From the NCBI GenBank assembly GCA_964485515.1, contig CAZALT010000029.1, forward strand, positions 1 to 26,778: a stretch of DNA of 26,778 nucleotides, in the 5' to 3' direction. Below are positions 15,626 through 22,643 of this stretch, piece after piece. Under the pieces are notes generated by a model. That model made no database searches. It saw only the letters and a program-made list of their open reading frames with translations, and was not told the origin of the DNA. Made by a program: the position numbers and the translations under genes. Positions within the stretch are counted from its first letter, which is position 1; each line of letters begins with the position of its first letter. Origin of the DNA: CAZALT01 sp964485515 (GTDB taxonomy: Bacteria; Actinomycetota; Acidimicrobiia; Acidimicrobiales; Acidimicrobilacustridaceae).

Positions 15626-16366
15626 TCACCTCGGATTCGGCTCGCCTGGACCTCGCGGTGCGGAGACGAGCTCTCGCAGGGCGGGGGCGGGACGGGCATC
15701 GATGGCGGACAGGACAAGACGGTGGACTCGGTCGTCGGTGCCGAGCTCGGGGTGGAACGACGTGACGACGACCGGACCCTGCCGACACAGCACGGGCGCG
15801 CCGCCGACGGTGGCGAGCACGTCGACGCCGGGCCCGACCCGGTCGACGACCGGGGCCCGGATGAACGCCGCGTGCAGCGGCGGCTCGCCCAGCGCGGGGA
15901 CGTCGAGATCGGCTTCGAACGAGTCGATCTGGCGACCGAAGCCGTTGCGGCGGACATCGATGTCGATCGCCTGGAAGCTGCGCTGGTCCGCGCGTCCGTC
16001 GAGCACCTGGTCGGCCAACATGATCATGCCGGCGCAGGTTCCCAAAGCGGGGAGCCCTCCCGCAAGCCGTTCGGCCAGCGGCTCGAAGATCGCGCTGCGT
16101 TCGAGCAGCATCGAGATGGTGGTGGACTCGCCGCCAGGGATGACGATGGCGTCGAGATCCTCGAGATCGGCAGGCACCCGCACCTCGAGCGCGGTGGCAC
16201 CAAGGCGCCCCAGCGCAGCGATGTGCAGCGCGAAGGCGCCCTGGAGGGCGAGGACGCCGACGACTGGCCCGCTCCCCGCCGCTCGAGCGACCGGCCCGCT
16301 CCCCGCCGCTCGAGCGACCGGCCCGCTCCCCGCCGCTCGGGCGACTGGCCCGCGCTCAGCGGTCAC
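15626..16366 (-). CDS. pdxT: Pyridoxal 5'-phosphate synthase glutaminase subunit, with repeat-encoded N-terminal extension
   Basis: Releases ammonia from glutamine and channels it to PdxS. 246 residues against about 190-200 usually. The glutaminase core starts at about residue 36 (VGVLALQGAF, normally at the very N terminus). It has PGGES (77-81), nucleophile C111 in GTCAGM, and H205/E207 in SFHPELG. Residues about 6-35 are SGPVARAAG repeats from a 27-bp DNA repeat. No ATG, GTG or TTG occurs between the repeats and the core, so the start must be the GTG at 16366, which overlaps the pdxS stop (GTGA), and the repeats must be translated. A C-terminal tail of about 25 residues is also extra. Function is secure; how the extension affects PdxS docking is unknown. 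Confidence 0.95.
   Translation of the reverse strand: MTAERGPVARAAGSGPVARAAGSGPVARAAGSGPVVGVLALQGAFALHIAALGRLGATALEVRVPADLEDLDAIVIPGGESTTISMLLERSAIFEPLAERLAGGLPALGTCAGMIMLADQVLDGRADQRSFQAIDIDVRRNGFGRQIDSFEADLDVPALGEPPLHAAFIRAPVVDRVGPGVDVLATVGGAPVLCRQGPVVVTSFHPELGTDDRVHRLVLSAIDARPAPALRELVSAPRGPGEPNPR
16262..16355. repeat. 27-bp tandem repeat, three copies plus a partial, inside pdxT
   Basis: Units at 16262-16288, 16289-16315 and 16316-16342 differ by one or two bases; a degenerate partial follows to about 16355. Each carries CCCGCTCCCCGCCGCTCG, the same 18-base core as the queA array at 7981-8061, in the same orientation but read in another frame. Confidence 0.95.
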
Positions 16367-17280
16367 CAGCCGCGGTCGGCGAGCTTCGTCTCGAGCGAGT
16401 CGATCTCGAGGCCGGGCATGGCGGCACCGAGGCCCCGGCTCACCTTGGCGATGATGGCGGGGTCCCGGAAGTTGGTGGTGGCCTCGACGATGGCGCTGGC
16501 CATGCGCGACGGGTTGGAGCTCTTGAAGATGCCCGAGCCCACGAAGACAGCCTCGGCACCGAGCTGCATGACCAGTGCGGCGTCGGCCGGCGTGGCGATG
16601 CCGCCGGCGCAGAACATCGGCACGGGCAGCTTGCCCGTCTCGGCGAGCTCCTGGACGAGCGGCAGCGGCGCCCGGAGCTGCTTGGCCCACTCGAACTGCT
16701 CGGCGGGGTCGGCGGTGGTGATCTTGCGGATGTCGCCCAGGATCGAACGAAGGTGGCGGACCGCTTCGACGATGTTGCCCGTGCCCGCTTCGCCCTTGGA
16801 GCGGATCATGCACGCGCCCTCGCTGATGCGGCGCAGCGCCTCGCCGAGGTTCGTCGCCCCGCACACGAACGGCACGGTGAAGGCCCACTTGTCGATGTGG
16901 TGGGTCTCGTCGGCCGGCGTGAGCACCTCGCTCTCGTCGACGTAGTCGACGCCGAGCGACTGGAGCACCTGAGCCTCGGCGAAGTGGCCGATGCGTGCCT
17001 TGGCCATGACGGGGATGGTGACGGCTTCCTTGATCCCCTCGATCATCTCGGGGTCGCTCATGCGGGCCACGCCGCCGTCGCGACGGATGTCGGAGGGGAC
17101 GCGCTCGAGGGCCATGACGGCCGTGGCACCGGCGTCTTCGGCGATGCGAGCCTGCTCGGGATCGACGACGTCCATGATGACGCCGCCCTTGAGCATCTCG
17201 GCGAGCCCTCGCTTCACGAGCTGGGTGCCGGTGGCGCGGGTGCCGGGAGCAGGTGCGGAGTCGGTGAGGTCGTCAGCCAT
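16363..17280 (-). CDS. pdxS: Pyridoxal 5'-phosphate synthase, PdxS subunit
   Basis: Forms PLP from ribose 5-phosphate, glyceraldehyde 3-phosphate and ammonia supplied by PdxT (DXP-independent vitamin B6 route). 305 residues of a TIM barrel: LAEMLKGGVIMDVVD (with D37), PSDIRRDGGVARMSDP, the catalytic Lys in VMAKARIGHF (K94), the second active-site Lys in MIRSKGEAGTGN (K162), and FCAGGIATPADAALVMQLGA. Length and motifs are normal apart from a slightly long N terminus. The ATG at 17280 has TAGACT seven bases upstream and no Shine-Dalgarno, suggesting a leaderless transcript. It heads pdxS-pdxT-yebC-peroxiredoxin. Confidence 0.98.
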   Translation of the reverse strand: MADDLTDSAPAPGTRATGTQLVKRGLAEMLKGGVIMDVVDPEQARIAEDAGATAVMALERVPSDIRRDGGVARMSDPEMIEGIKEAVTIPVMAKARIGHFAEAQVLQSLGVDYVDESEVLTPADETHHIDKWAFTVPFVCGATNLGEALRRISEGACMIRSKGEAGTGNIVEAVRHLRSILGDIRKITTADPAEQFEWAKQLRAPLPLVQELAETGKLPVPMFCAGGIATPADAALVMQLGAEAVFVGSGIFKSSNPSRMASAIVEATTNFRDPAIIAKVSRGLGAAMPGLEIDSLETKLADRGW

Positions 17281-17287
17281 GCCCGCA

Positions 17288-17293
17288 AGTCTA
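17288..17293 (-). promoter_or_regulatory. Candidate -10 hexamer for leaderless pdxS
   Basis: Minus-strand TAGACT, seven bases before the pdxS ATG. The -35 position would fall inside the dyad at 17307-17334. Confidence 0.5.
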
Positions 17294-17306
17294 CGTGGGG
17301 ATCCGG

Positions 17307-17334
17307 GCCGCTCGAACGGAGATCGCCGAGCGGC
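17307..17334. promoter_or_regulatory. Perfect 8-bp inverted repeat upstream of pdxS, possible operator
   Basis: GCCGCTCG (17307-17314), 12-base spacer, CGAGCGGC (17327-17334). It covers the expected -35 of pdxS, a position where a repressor would block transcription. It could instead be a terminator for the DUF3048 gene, which ends at 17442. Confidence 0.4.
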
Positions 17335-17441
17335 GCGCGCTTGGTCGGGCTGACCCCTCACCGTCGAGGAGTCCGCCCGAGGCGACCGGAGATCGGCCGG
17401 GTCGACGAGACCGGACCGGCGGCTCAGGTCCCGCCGAGGTG

Positions 17442-18545
17442 TCAGGCCCGCAGGGCGAGGATCTCGCCTGCGGCAACCGGATCGAGCGGGGTGAGGGCGG
17501 AGCCCACCTCGGGCAGCGAGACCCAGGTGCGACCCGGGGTCAGCTCGATGGGCTGACCGGCGTCGTCGGTGAGCGTCCATGGATCGAGCGCCGACTCGCG
17601 GCTCCAGGTTCCATGGATCACCTTGCCGTTGGTGAGGACGAACGCCTCGCCACCGCCGGTGCTGAGCGCCATGGGTGAGCGCGAGTCCGACGGGCTCACC
17701 CCGTACTCCAGGAACAGGACGACGACGTTCTGCGGGGAGACCTGCATCCCGTTCGAGTCGACCGTGGCGCTCGAACCACGCGGATGGGTCTGGTCGACCT
17801 GGAAGCGGTCCCAGCCACCCCGCTCCGCGTCCCACACGTAGTCGGCTCGTACGCCGTTGCCGTAGTCGATGGTGGCCCCGGGTGCGTCGGCTCCCGCCGT
17901 GGAGACCGTGTCGGGGGCGAGGAAGGAGAACACCGGCGGCGGCGGCGTGCCCGGGCTCTCGGCACCGATGGCGGCGACGTTCGCGTAGAGGTTGTGCGGC
18001 GCCTTGCGGCTGTTGTCGCGCCAGTAGTGCCCCGTGGCCACGCTGTAGCTGCGATCGATCAGCCCGCCCATGGCTTCGGCGTTGGCCACCTCGCCCGTGA
18101 CCCCGGGGTTGGCGCCCGACCACACGAGCAGCGGCGTGCCGAGGCTCCCCACGAGGGTGGGGTCCGAGCTGCGGGCCGAGCGGACCGGACCGACCGACTC
18201 CGGCAGGTTGGACTGGTAGACGAGCGCGTAGCGCGTGATGCCCTCGACGAGCAGCTCGTAGACCATGTCGGCCTCGTTGAGGCCGGTCTGGGGACGGGCG
18301 TCGGGGCTGTTGTCCATCTTGACCACCACCGCCTTGCCTTCGACGGCGGCCGGATCGGGGCTGACGACACCGGTGAGCGGCCACACGGTGGGCGCCGGCG
18401 CGGTGGTCGTGGTCTCGGGCGCGCTGCTCGACGACGACGACGGCGCGGCGGAGCTGACGGGCTCGTCGCCCGAGGACCCGCAGGCGGTGACGGTGGCCAG
18501 CAGCGTCAGCGCGGCTGCGGCAGCAAGGATCGGGCGACGTTGCAC
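17442..18545 (-). CDS. DUF3048 (YerB-family) lipoprotein
   Basis: Probable lipoprotein on the outer face of the membrane, function unknown for the family. 367 residues: signal peptide RRPILAAAAALTLLATVTAC with lipobox VTAC (lipidated C22), a Ser/Thr/Ala/Pro-rich linker to about 50, then a DUF3048 N-terminal part (WPLTGVVSPDP, VVKMDNSPDARPQTGLNEADMV-like stretch, VGPVRSARSSD, WSGANPGV) and a C-terminal part (VDSNGMQVSPQNVVVLFLEYG, GEAFVLTNGKVIHGTWSR). The GTG at 18545 has GGAGG six bases upstream. It stands alone: 161 bases follow it before pdxS, and it has its own leader. Family assignment is from remembered motifs and is fairly firm. Confidence 0.88.
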   Translation of the reverse strand: MQRRPILAAAAALTLLATVTACGSSGDEPVSSAAPSSSSSSAPETTTTAPAPTVWPLTGVVSPDPAAVEGKAVVVKMDNSPDARPQTGLNEADMVYELLVEGITRYALVYQSNLPESVGPVRSARSSDPTLVGSLGTPLLVWSGANPGVTGEVANAEAMGGLIDRSYSVATGHYWRDNSRKAPHNLYANVAAIGAESPGTPPPPVFSFLAPDTVSTAGADAPGATIDYGNGVRADYVWDAERGGWDRFQVDQTHPRGSSATVDSNGMQVSPQNVVVLFLEYGVSPSDSRSPMALSTGGGEAFVLTNGKVIHGTWSRESALDPWTLTDDAGQPIELTPGRTWVSLPEVGSALTPLDPVAAGEILALRA

Positions 18546-18551
18546 AGGGGT

Positions 18552-18577
18552 CCTCCATCGCCTCCCGGTGGGGAGGC
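18552..18577 (-). promoter_or_regulatory. Leader hairpin next to the DUF3048 Shine-Dalgarno
   Basis: GCCTCCC (18560-18566 on plus), GGTG loop, GGGAGGC (18571-18577) form a 7-bp stem ending three bases before the GGAGG ribosome site (18552-18556). The CCTCCC arm could also pair with that GGAGG, so the two folds could compete. Confidence 0.4.
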
Positions 18578-18602
18578 CAGCGGTGTCCGCCCGCCGGGAG
18601 AA

Positions 18603-18608
18603 ACTGTA
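18603..18608 (-). promoter_or_regulatory. Candidate -10 hexamer for the DUF3048 gene
   Basis: Minus-strand TACAGT gives a leader of about 50 bases containing the hairpin and GGAGG site. No clear -35. Confidence 0.35.
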
Positions 18609-18653
18609 GGGATCCACGCGCGATGGGTGGTGGACCTCCGACGTGCTGGAGTG

Positions 18654-18707
18654 GGCCGCACGGGCCGGGATGGCCGCGACGGGCCGGTTGGCCGCGACGG
18701 GCCGGGG
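18654..18707. repeat. 18-bp tandem repeat, three copies, upstream of the DUF3048 gene
   Basis: Near-identical units at 18654-18671, 18672-18689 and 18690-18707, of the form GGCCGCGACGGGCCGGnn. Non-coding, in the 283-base gap between htpX and the DUF3048 gene. Confidence 0.8.
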
Positions 18708-18740
18708 GATCTGGTGCTGCATGTACTTCGGTCCTGCTGT

Positions 18741-18778
18741 GGGGGGTGGGTGATGTGGGGGGGTGATGTGGGGGGGGG
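18741..18778 (+). other. Four-tract G-run, potential G-quadruplex
   Basis: Plus strand has runs of G6, G3, G7 and G9 separated by T, TGATGT and TGATGT. The last two tracts form a 13-bp tandem repeat. It lies between the htpX stop and the DUF3048 promoter. The G-rich strand is the template for transcription leaving htpX. Confidence 0.8.
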
Positions 18779-18828
18779 TGAGGCGGGGCGAGGTGCGCGC
18801 CTGGTCGAGGCGGATATGAGGCCAGGGC

Positions 18829-19728
18829 CTAGAGCTCGCGGAGAGCGGCGATGCGGTCCTCGATGGGTGGGTGGGTGTCGAACAGATGCGACCACTTGTT
18901 CTTTCGACGCGTGGTCCCCTCGTATTGAGCCATCGGCTCTTCGATCCACAGATGTGCCGTGGATCGGTTGTTCCCCTGCACCACCGTCTGGTCATCTCGC
19001 AGCTTTTCGAGGGCGGCGATCAGTCCCGGTGGATAGCGGGTCATCTCGATGGCCGAGATGTCGGCGAGCGCCTCCCGGCGGCGACTCAGCGCGAACTGCA
19101 TGAGCGCGGCGGCCAGCGGCGCCAGGATCAAGAAGACCAGGGAGAGCACGGCGACGATGGCGTTGCCGCCGTTGTCGTTGCTGTTGCGGCGTCCACCGAA
19201 GATGAGGAAGCGCAGGCCCATGTCGGAGATGAGGGCGACGACGCCCACCATGATGACGGCGAGGGTCGACACCAAGATGTCGTAGTTCTTGATGTGGCTG
19301 AGCTCGTGGGCGAGCACGCCTTCGAGCTCGATCCGGTTCATCTTGGAGAGCAAGCCCGTGGTGACCGCGACTGCGGCGTGCTTGGGGTCACGGCCGGTGG
19401 CGAAGGCGTTGGGGGCCTCGTCGTCGACGATGTACAGCCGAGGCATGGGAAGGCCGCTGGCGATGCACAAGCCCTCGACGAGGTTGTGGAGCCGGGCGTA
19501 CTCCTCGGGATCAGCCGGGTGGGCCCGGTTGACGCGGAGCGCCACCTTGTCGGAGTTCCAGTAGGACCCCATGGCTATCGCCACCGCGATCACGAAGGCG
19601 AAGGCCACCCCGATCCAGCCGAACTGGAACAGGAAGGACATCGCCACGCCGACCGCGGTGACGAGGAGTATGAAGATGGCGATCAGCGCGACGGACTTGC
19701 GCTTGTTCTGGGCTACCTGGTCGTACAG
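18829..19728 (-). CDS. htpX: HtpX-like M48B zinc metalloprotease, probable CTG start
   Basis: Membrane protease for quality control of membrane proteins. From CTG 19728 it has 299 residues: YDQVAQNKRKS then TM1 (12-27 onward), TM2 about 40-55, APNAFATGRDP, zinc site HELSH (141-145) in LEGVLAHELSHIKNYD, two more helices (about 150-180 and 188-208), third zinc ligand E219 in REALADISAIEMT, and a C-terminal THPPIEDRIAAL. The first ATG/GTG is at 19647, but the 27 codons before it are in frame and match the family N terminus. Between them and an in-frame TGA there is only CTG, with GAGGA five bases upstream. If CTG is not used, the protein is 272 residues starting at 19647. It lies 36 bases after lemA, a common pairing. 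Confidence 0.93.
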   Translation of the reverse strand: MYDQVAQNKRKSVALIAIFILLVTAVGVAMSFLFQFGWIGVAFAFVIAVAIAMGSYWNSDKVALRVNRAHPADPEEYARLHNLVEGLCIASGLPMPRLYIVDDEAPNAFATGRDPKHAAVAVTTGLLSKMNRIELEGVLAHELSHIKNYDILVSTLAVIMVGVVALISDMGLRFLIFGGRRNSNDNGGNAIVAVLSLVFLILAPLAAALMQFALSRRREALADISAIEMTRYPPGLIAALEKLRDDQTVVQGNNRSTAHLWIEEPMAQYEGTTRRKNKWSHLFDTHPPIEDRIAALREL

Positions 19729-19764
19729 GGGATTCCTCGGGAGAGCTCAGCCTGACGCGATGCG

Positions 19765-20316
19765 TCAGAACTCCACCTTGACCGGACCCTTCGACTCGTC
19801 ATCGGCCTGGAAGAACTCGCGCGGTCCGAACTTGAACGGACCGGCGATGAGCAACGACGGGAAGGTCTGGATCTTGGTGTTGTACTGGTACACCTGGTCG
19901 TTGTAGTACTGCCGGGCGTAGGCGATCTTGCCCTCGGTGCCCGTCAGCTCTTCCTGCAACGCCAGGAAATTCTGGTTCGCCTTGAGGTCCGGATAGGCCT
20001 CGGACACGGCGAACAACGACTTGAGTGCTCCGCTGAGCACGTTCTCGGCTTCGGCCTGCTGGTGCGGACCGTCGGCGGACACGGCCATGTTGCGGGCCTG
20101 GGTGACCCCCTCGAGCGTCTCTCGCTCGTGGGTGGCGTAGCCCTTGACCGTCTCGACCAGGTTGGGGATGAGGTCGTAGCGCCGCTTGAGCTGCACGTCG
20201 ATCTGCGCCCAGGCGGCGTCGATGCGGTTCCGCAGCTTGACCAAGCTGTTGTACAGCACGATCAGCACGATCGCGAGAAGGACGACGATCCCGATCAGGA
20301 CCAGCGCGATGACCAT
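19765..20316 (-). CDS. lemA: LemA family protein
   Basis: Small membrane-anchored protein, function poorly known, very often next to htpX. 183 residues: a single N-terminal TM helix (about 2-22), LYNSLVKLRNRIDAAWAQID, VQLKRRYDLIPNLVETVKGYA (the family hallmark), then long helices (ERETLEGVTQARN, AENVLSGALKSLFAVSEAYPDLKANQNFLALQEELTGTE) and ARQYYNDQVYQYNTKIQTFPS. Length and order are typical. The ATG at 20316 has no Shine-Dalgarno; TATGCT lies six bases upstream, fitting a leaderless message for lemA-htpX. Confidence 0.97.
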   Translation of the reverse strand: MVIALVLIGIVVLLAIVLIVLYNSLVKLRNRIDAAWAQIDVQLKRRYDLIPNLVETVKGYATHERETLEGVTQARNMAVSADGPHQQAEAENVLSGALKSLFAVSEAYPDLKANQNFLALQEELTGTEGKIAYARQYYNDQVYQYNTKIQTFPSLLIAGPFKFGPREFFQADDESKGPVKVEF

Positions 20317-20322
20317 CGGGGG

Positions 20323-20328
20323 AGCATA
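20323..20328 (-). promoter_or_regulatory. Candidate -10 hexamer for leaderless lemA-htpX
   Basis: Minus-strand TATGCT, six bases before the lemA ATG. No good -35 at the usual spacing. Confidence 0.5.
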
Positions 20329-20393
20329 CCGGTCCGACCTGCGCGATCGAGGGCACCTGCGCTCGCAAGACCACCGAGACCGCGCCGTCAGGA

Positions 20394-20444
20394 CGAAATT
20401 GCGTCGATCGCCGTCGCTCTACGACGGCGGGACACGCAATTTCG
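20394..20444. repeat. Palindromic intergenic element, copy 1
   Basis: Two 23-base arms (20394-20416 and 20422-20444) around a 5-base loop. The arms pair as CGAAATTGCGT plus CGCCGTCG with a 4-base internal mismatch. The AATT is conspicuous in this GC-rich DNA. It starts 15 bases past the pimA stop and lies upstream of the lemA promoter, so it could end pimA transcripts. A related element is at the window's right end. Confidence 0.85.
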
Positions 20445-20458
20445 GGTGACGAGCGCCG

Positions 20459-21544
20459 TCAAGGCGACGCCGTTCGGCCGATCACCTGCTCGTAGAGGCC
20501 GACGTAGGTGGCCGCGAGGCTGTCCATGGAGAAGTGGGCCGCCCGCTGCTCGCCCGACTGGACGAGGGCACGACGGTGCGCGTCGTCGCTCAGCACGTGG
20601 CGCAGGGCGGCGCTGAGCGCACCTGGGTCGCCCGGCGGAACCAGCACCGCGTCGACGCCGGAGCGGGCGACGTTGGCGTAGCCCGTGAGGTCGCTGGCGA
20701 CCACCGCGGTGTCGGCGGCCATGGCCTCGAGCAGGACGACCCCGAACGATTCGCCACCCAACGAGGGGGCGCAGAAGACGTCGGCACCGCGCATCCTCGA
20801 CGCCTTCTCCGCCTCGCTGACCCGGCCCAGCCACTGGATGCGCTGATCACCGGCCACCTTGGCCCGCAGCTCGGCAGTCTCGGGACCGTCGCCCGCGATC
20901 CACAGCCTGGTCGAGGCAGGCAGGTCGCCCATGGCGGTGAGCAGGACCTCGAGGCCCTTGCGCGGCTCGTGCCGTCCGATGAAGAAGATGGTCGGACCCT
21001 CGGTGGGCCACGGCTCAGCCTTCTGGAACTGGGCGGTGTCGACGCCGTTGAAGACCTGGGTGTACTCCCCGCCCAGTGCTTCCTTGGCGAGCACCTCGGC
21101 TTCTTCGGACACGACGCAGCGCAGGTCGAGCTTGTTGGCCCCCCAGCGGGTGAGCGGCACGAACCAGCGGTACCCCGCGCTCACCCCCGCGGCGTGGAAC
21201 GTGCCGACGAGCGGTTGCGACTTGAAGACCAGCGCCGTCTGGCACGGACCGGGACTGAGCGGCTCGTGCAGGTGGACGATGTCGAACTGCTCGTCGCGCA
21301 GCGCTCGCATGGTTCGGAGCTGGGCCGAGATGTCGGGGGCGATCGGCGCAACCGAACCGTTCGCCGCCGTCGGCAGGCTGGCGCCCAACGGGGTAACGCT
21401 CGCATCGGGCGGCGGTCCGTCGCACGGCCCGAGGACGCGCGCGTGGTGACCCAGCTGCCGAAGCGCCCGGGCCAACCCCAACACCTGCCCCTGGACGCCG
21501 CCCGGAACGGACAGGCTGTAGGGGCTGATCAACCCGATGCGCAC
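20459..21544 (-). CDS. pimA: Phosphatidylinositol mannosyltransferase (PimA-like, GT4)
   Basis: Transfers mannose from GDP-mannose to phosphatidylinositol on the inner face of the membrane, the first step to PIMs and related lipoglycans. 361 residues of GT-B fold: MRIGLISPYSLSVPGGVQ with the GGV loop (15-17), VHLHEP, VGTFHAAG, NGVDTAQF, FIGRHEPRKG, APSLGGESFGVVLLEAMA with the ExxxxxxxE pair E265/E273. The N terminus and the ESFGVVLLEAMA region resemble mycobacterial PimA closely. The GTG at 21544 has AAGG eight bases upstream, and TAAGGT six bases upstream. It follows the acyltransferase by 101 bases. Mannose specificity is inferred from this context. Confidence 0.9.
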   Translation of the reverse strand: MRIGLISPYSLSVPGGVQGQVLGLARALRQLGHHARVLGPCDGPPPDASVTPLGASLPTAANGSVAPIAPDISAQLRTMRALRDEQFDIVHLHEPLSPGPCQTALVFKSQPLVGTFHAAGVSAGYRWFVPLTRWGANKLDLRCVVSEEAEVLAKEALGGEYTQVFNGVDTAQFQKAEPWPTEGPTIFFIGRHEPRKGLEVLLTAMGDLPASTRLWIAGDGPETAELRAKVAGDQRIQWLGRVSEAEKASRMRGADVFCAPSLGGESFGVVLLEAMAADTAVVASDLTGYANVARSGVDAVLVPPGDPGALSAALRHVLSDDAHRRALVQSGEQRAAHFSMDSLAATYVGLYEQVIGRTASP

Positions 21545-21550
21545 GTCAGA

Positions 21551-21556
21551 ACCTTA
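21551..21556 (-). promoter_or_regulatory. Candidate -10 hexamer for pimA
   Basis: Minus-strand TAAGGT, six bases before the GTG at 21544. Its AAGG could alternatively serve as a Shine-Dalgarno in a longer transcript. Confidence 0.35.
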
Positions 21557-21616
21557 CTGTCGACGCCCGAAGCCCCGGGGAGACGGGATCGGCGCCGACC
21601 TCGCGCCGCGGCGTCG

Positions 21617-21640
21617 GTCGGCCCTGGGGTCGCGGCCGAC
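21617..21640 (-). terminator. Possible terminator hairpin after the PIM acyltransferase gene
   Basis: Perfect 7-bp inverted repeat GTCGGCC/GGCCGAC with a 10-base loop, five bases past the stop at 21646. No U-run follows, so this is weak. Confidence 0.3.
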
Positions 21641-21645
21641 GCCCT

Positions 21646-22584
21646 TCAGGACCGCAGCGAGGCGAAGGCGTCTGGTCGCCGCTGGGGCTTGCCGATCGCG
21701 TCGAGCGCATCGAAGTCGCTCGGCCAGTTCGGCTGCTGGAGGTGCCACTGATCGGGAGCACGTCCGATGAGCACCTCGAGGCGCTTCGCGACCTCCTTGG
21801 TGACCCGGGTGACGTCCTCTCGCATGCGGCCTTGTCGCTCGGCCTCGATCGGGCCTTCGATCACGGCGTAGTGCCCGGCGCCCCGGAAGTAGATCGCACC
21901 GGTGAGCAACGTGGCGCCGGTTCGCAGCGCCATGAGGGCGGGACCGGTCGGCATCGTGGTCGGCTCACCGAAGAACTCGACGGGCACCCCGGTGCCCTCG
22001 ATGTCGCGGTCGACGAGCAGGCACACGACCTGGTTGGCCTTCAGTGCCCGGAGCACGGCTGGTCCGGCATCGGGGCCGAGCACCACGATGTTCATGCCCA
22101 GCTCGGCCCGGAAGCCGATCATGAAGTCGAGGAGCTCCGGCGGCTCGACCGACTCGACGACGACGGTGATGGGCTCGTTGGCGACACGCGCCATCCAGAA
22201 CCCCGCCCACTCCCAGCCACCGAGATGAGGCAGGGCGAGGACGACGCCCTTGCCACGGCGCAGCCCGTCGAGGATGTTGCCGTAGCCCTCGTAGGCGAAA
22301 TCGGCGTCGATGGCCGGTGGGGCGATGTCGCGCAGCCGGAAGCTGTCGATCCAGTACCGGGTGTAGAGCCGGAACGTCTCGAGGGTCGCTCGTTCGAGCG
22401 CCGCGCCTTCGAGGCCGGGACGAGCCCGGCGCAGGTGTCGCTCGACGAGCATGCGCCGTTCCTTCGACGCCCGCATGGCGACCCAGCTCGCCCCACGACC
22501 CAATCCGTCCACGACCGGCGCGGGCAGTGCACGGGAGATGTTCGATGCGGTGCGGTAGGCCGCAGAGATCGGTTCGAACGCCAC
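21646..22584 (-). CDS. patA: Phosphatidylinositol mannoside acyltransferase (LpxL/HtrB family)
   Basis: Membrane-associated acyltransferase expected to acylate a mannose of PIM. 312 residues: catalytic H-x4-E motif HLGGWE (H120, E125), FGEPTTMPTGPALMALRTGATLL, VCLLVDRDIEGTGVPVEF, and DQWHLQQPNWP near the end. It has the LpxL/HtrB fold signature without an obvious TM helix. It sits between the PIP synthase and PimA genes, the mycobacterial order, which is the main reason for the PatA call rather than a lipid A enzyme. The GTG at 22584 has only a weak G-rich upstream sequence. Confidence 0.88.
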   Translation of the reverse strand: MAFEPISAAYRTASNISRALPAPVVDGLGRGASWVAMRASKERRMLVERHLRRARPGLEGAALERATLETFRLYTRYWIDSFRLRDIAPPAIDADFAYEGYGNILDGLRRGKGVVLALPHLGGWEWAGFWMARVANEPITVVVESVEPPELLDFMIGFRAELGMNIVVLGPDAGPAVLRALKANQVVCLLVDRDIEGTGVPVEFFGEPTTMPTGPALMALRTGATLLTGAIYFRGAGHYAVIEGPIEAERQGRMREDVTRVTKEVAKRLEVLIGRAPDQWHLQQPNWPSDFDALDAIGKPQRRPDAFASLRS

Positions 22585-22643
22585 GATGAGCCCCGGCTAC
22601 GCCGTTCGGCCTTCGGGGGGAAACGGTCGCAGGCCCCGAGAGG

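Noticed and set aside
19648..19728. Frameshift in htpX instead of a CTG start
   Set aside because: The upstream codons are in the same frame as the rest of the gene without any shift. Only the start codon is unusual.
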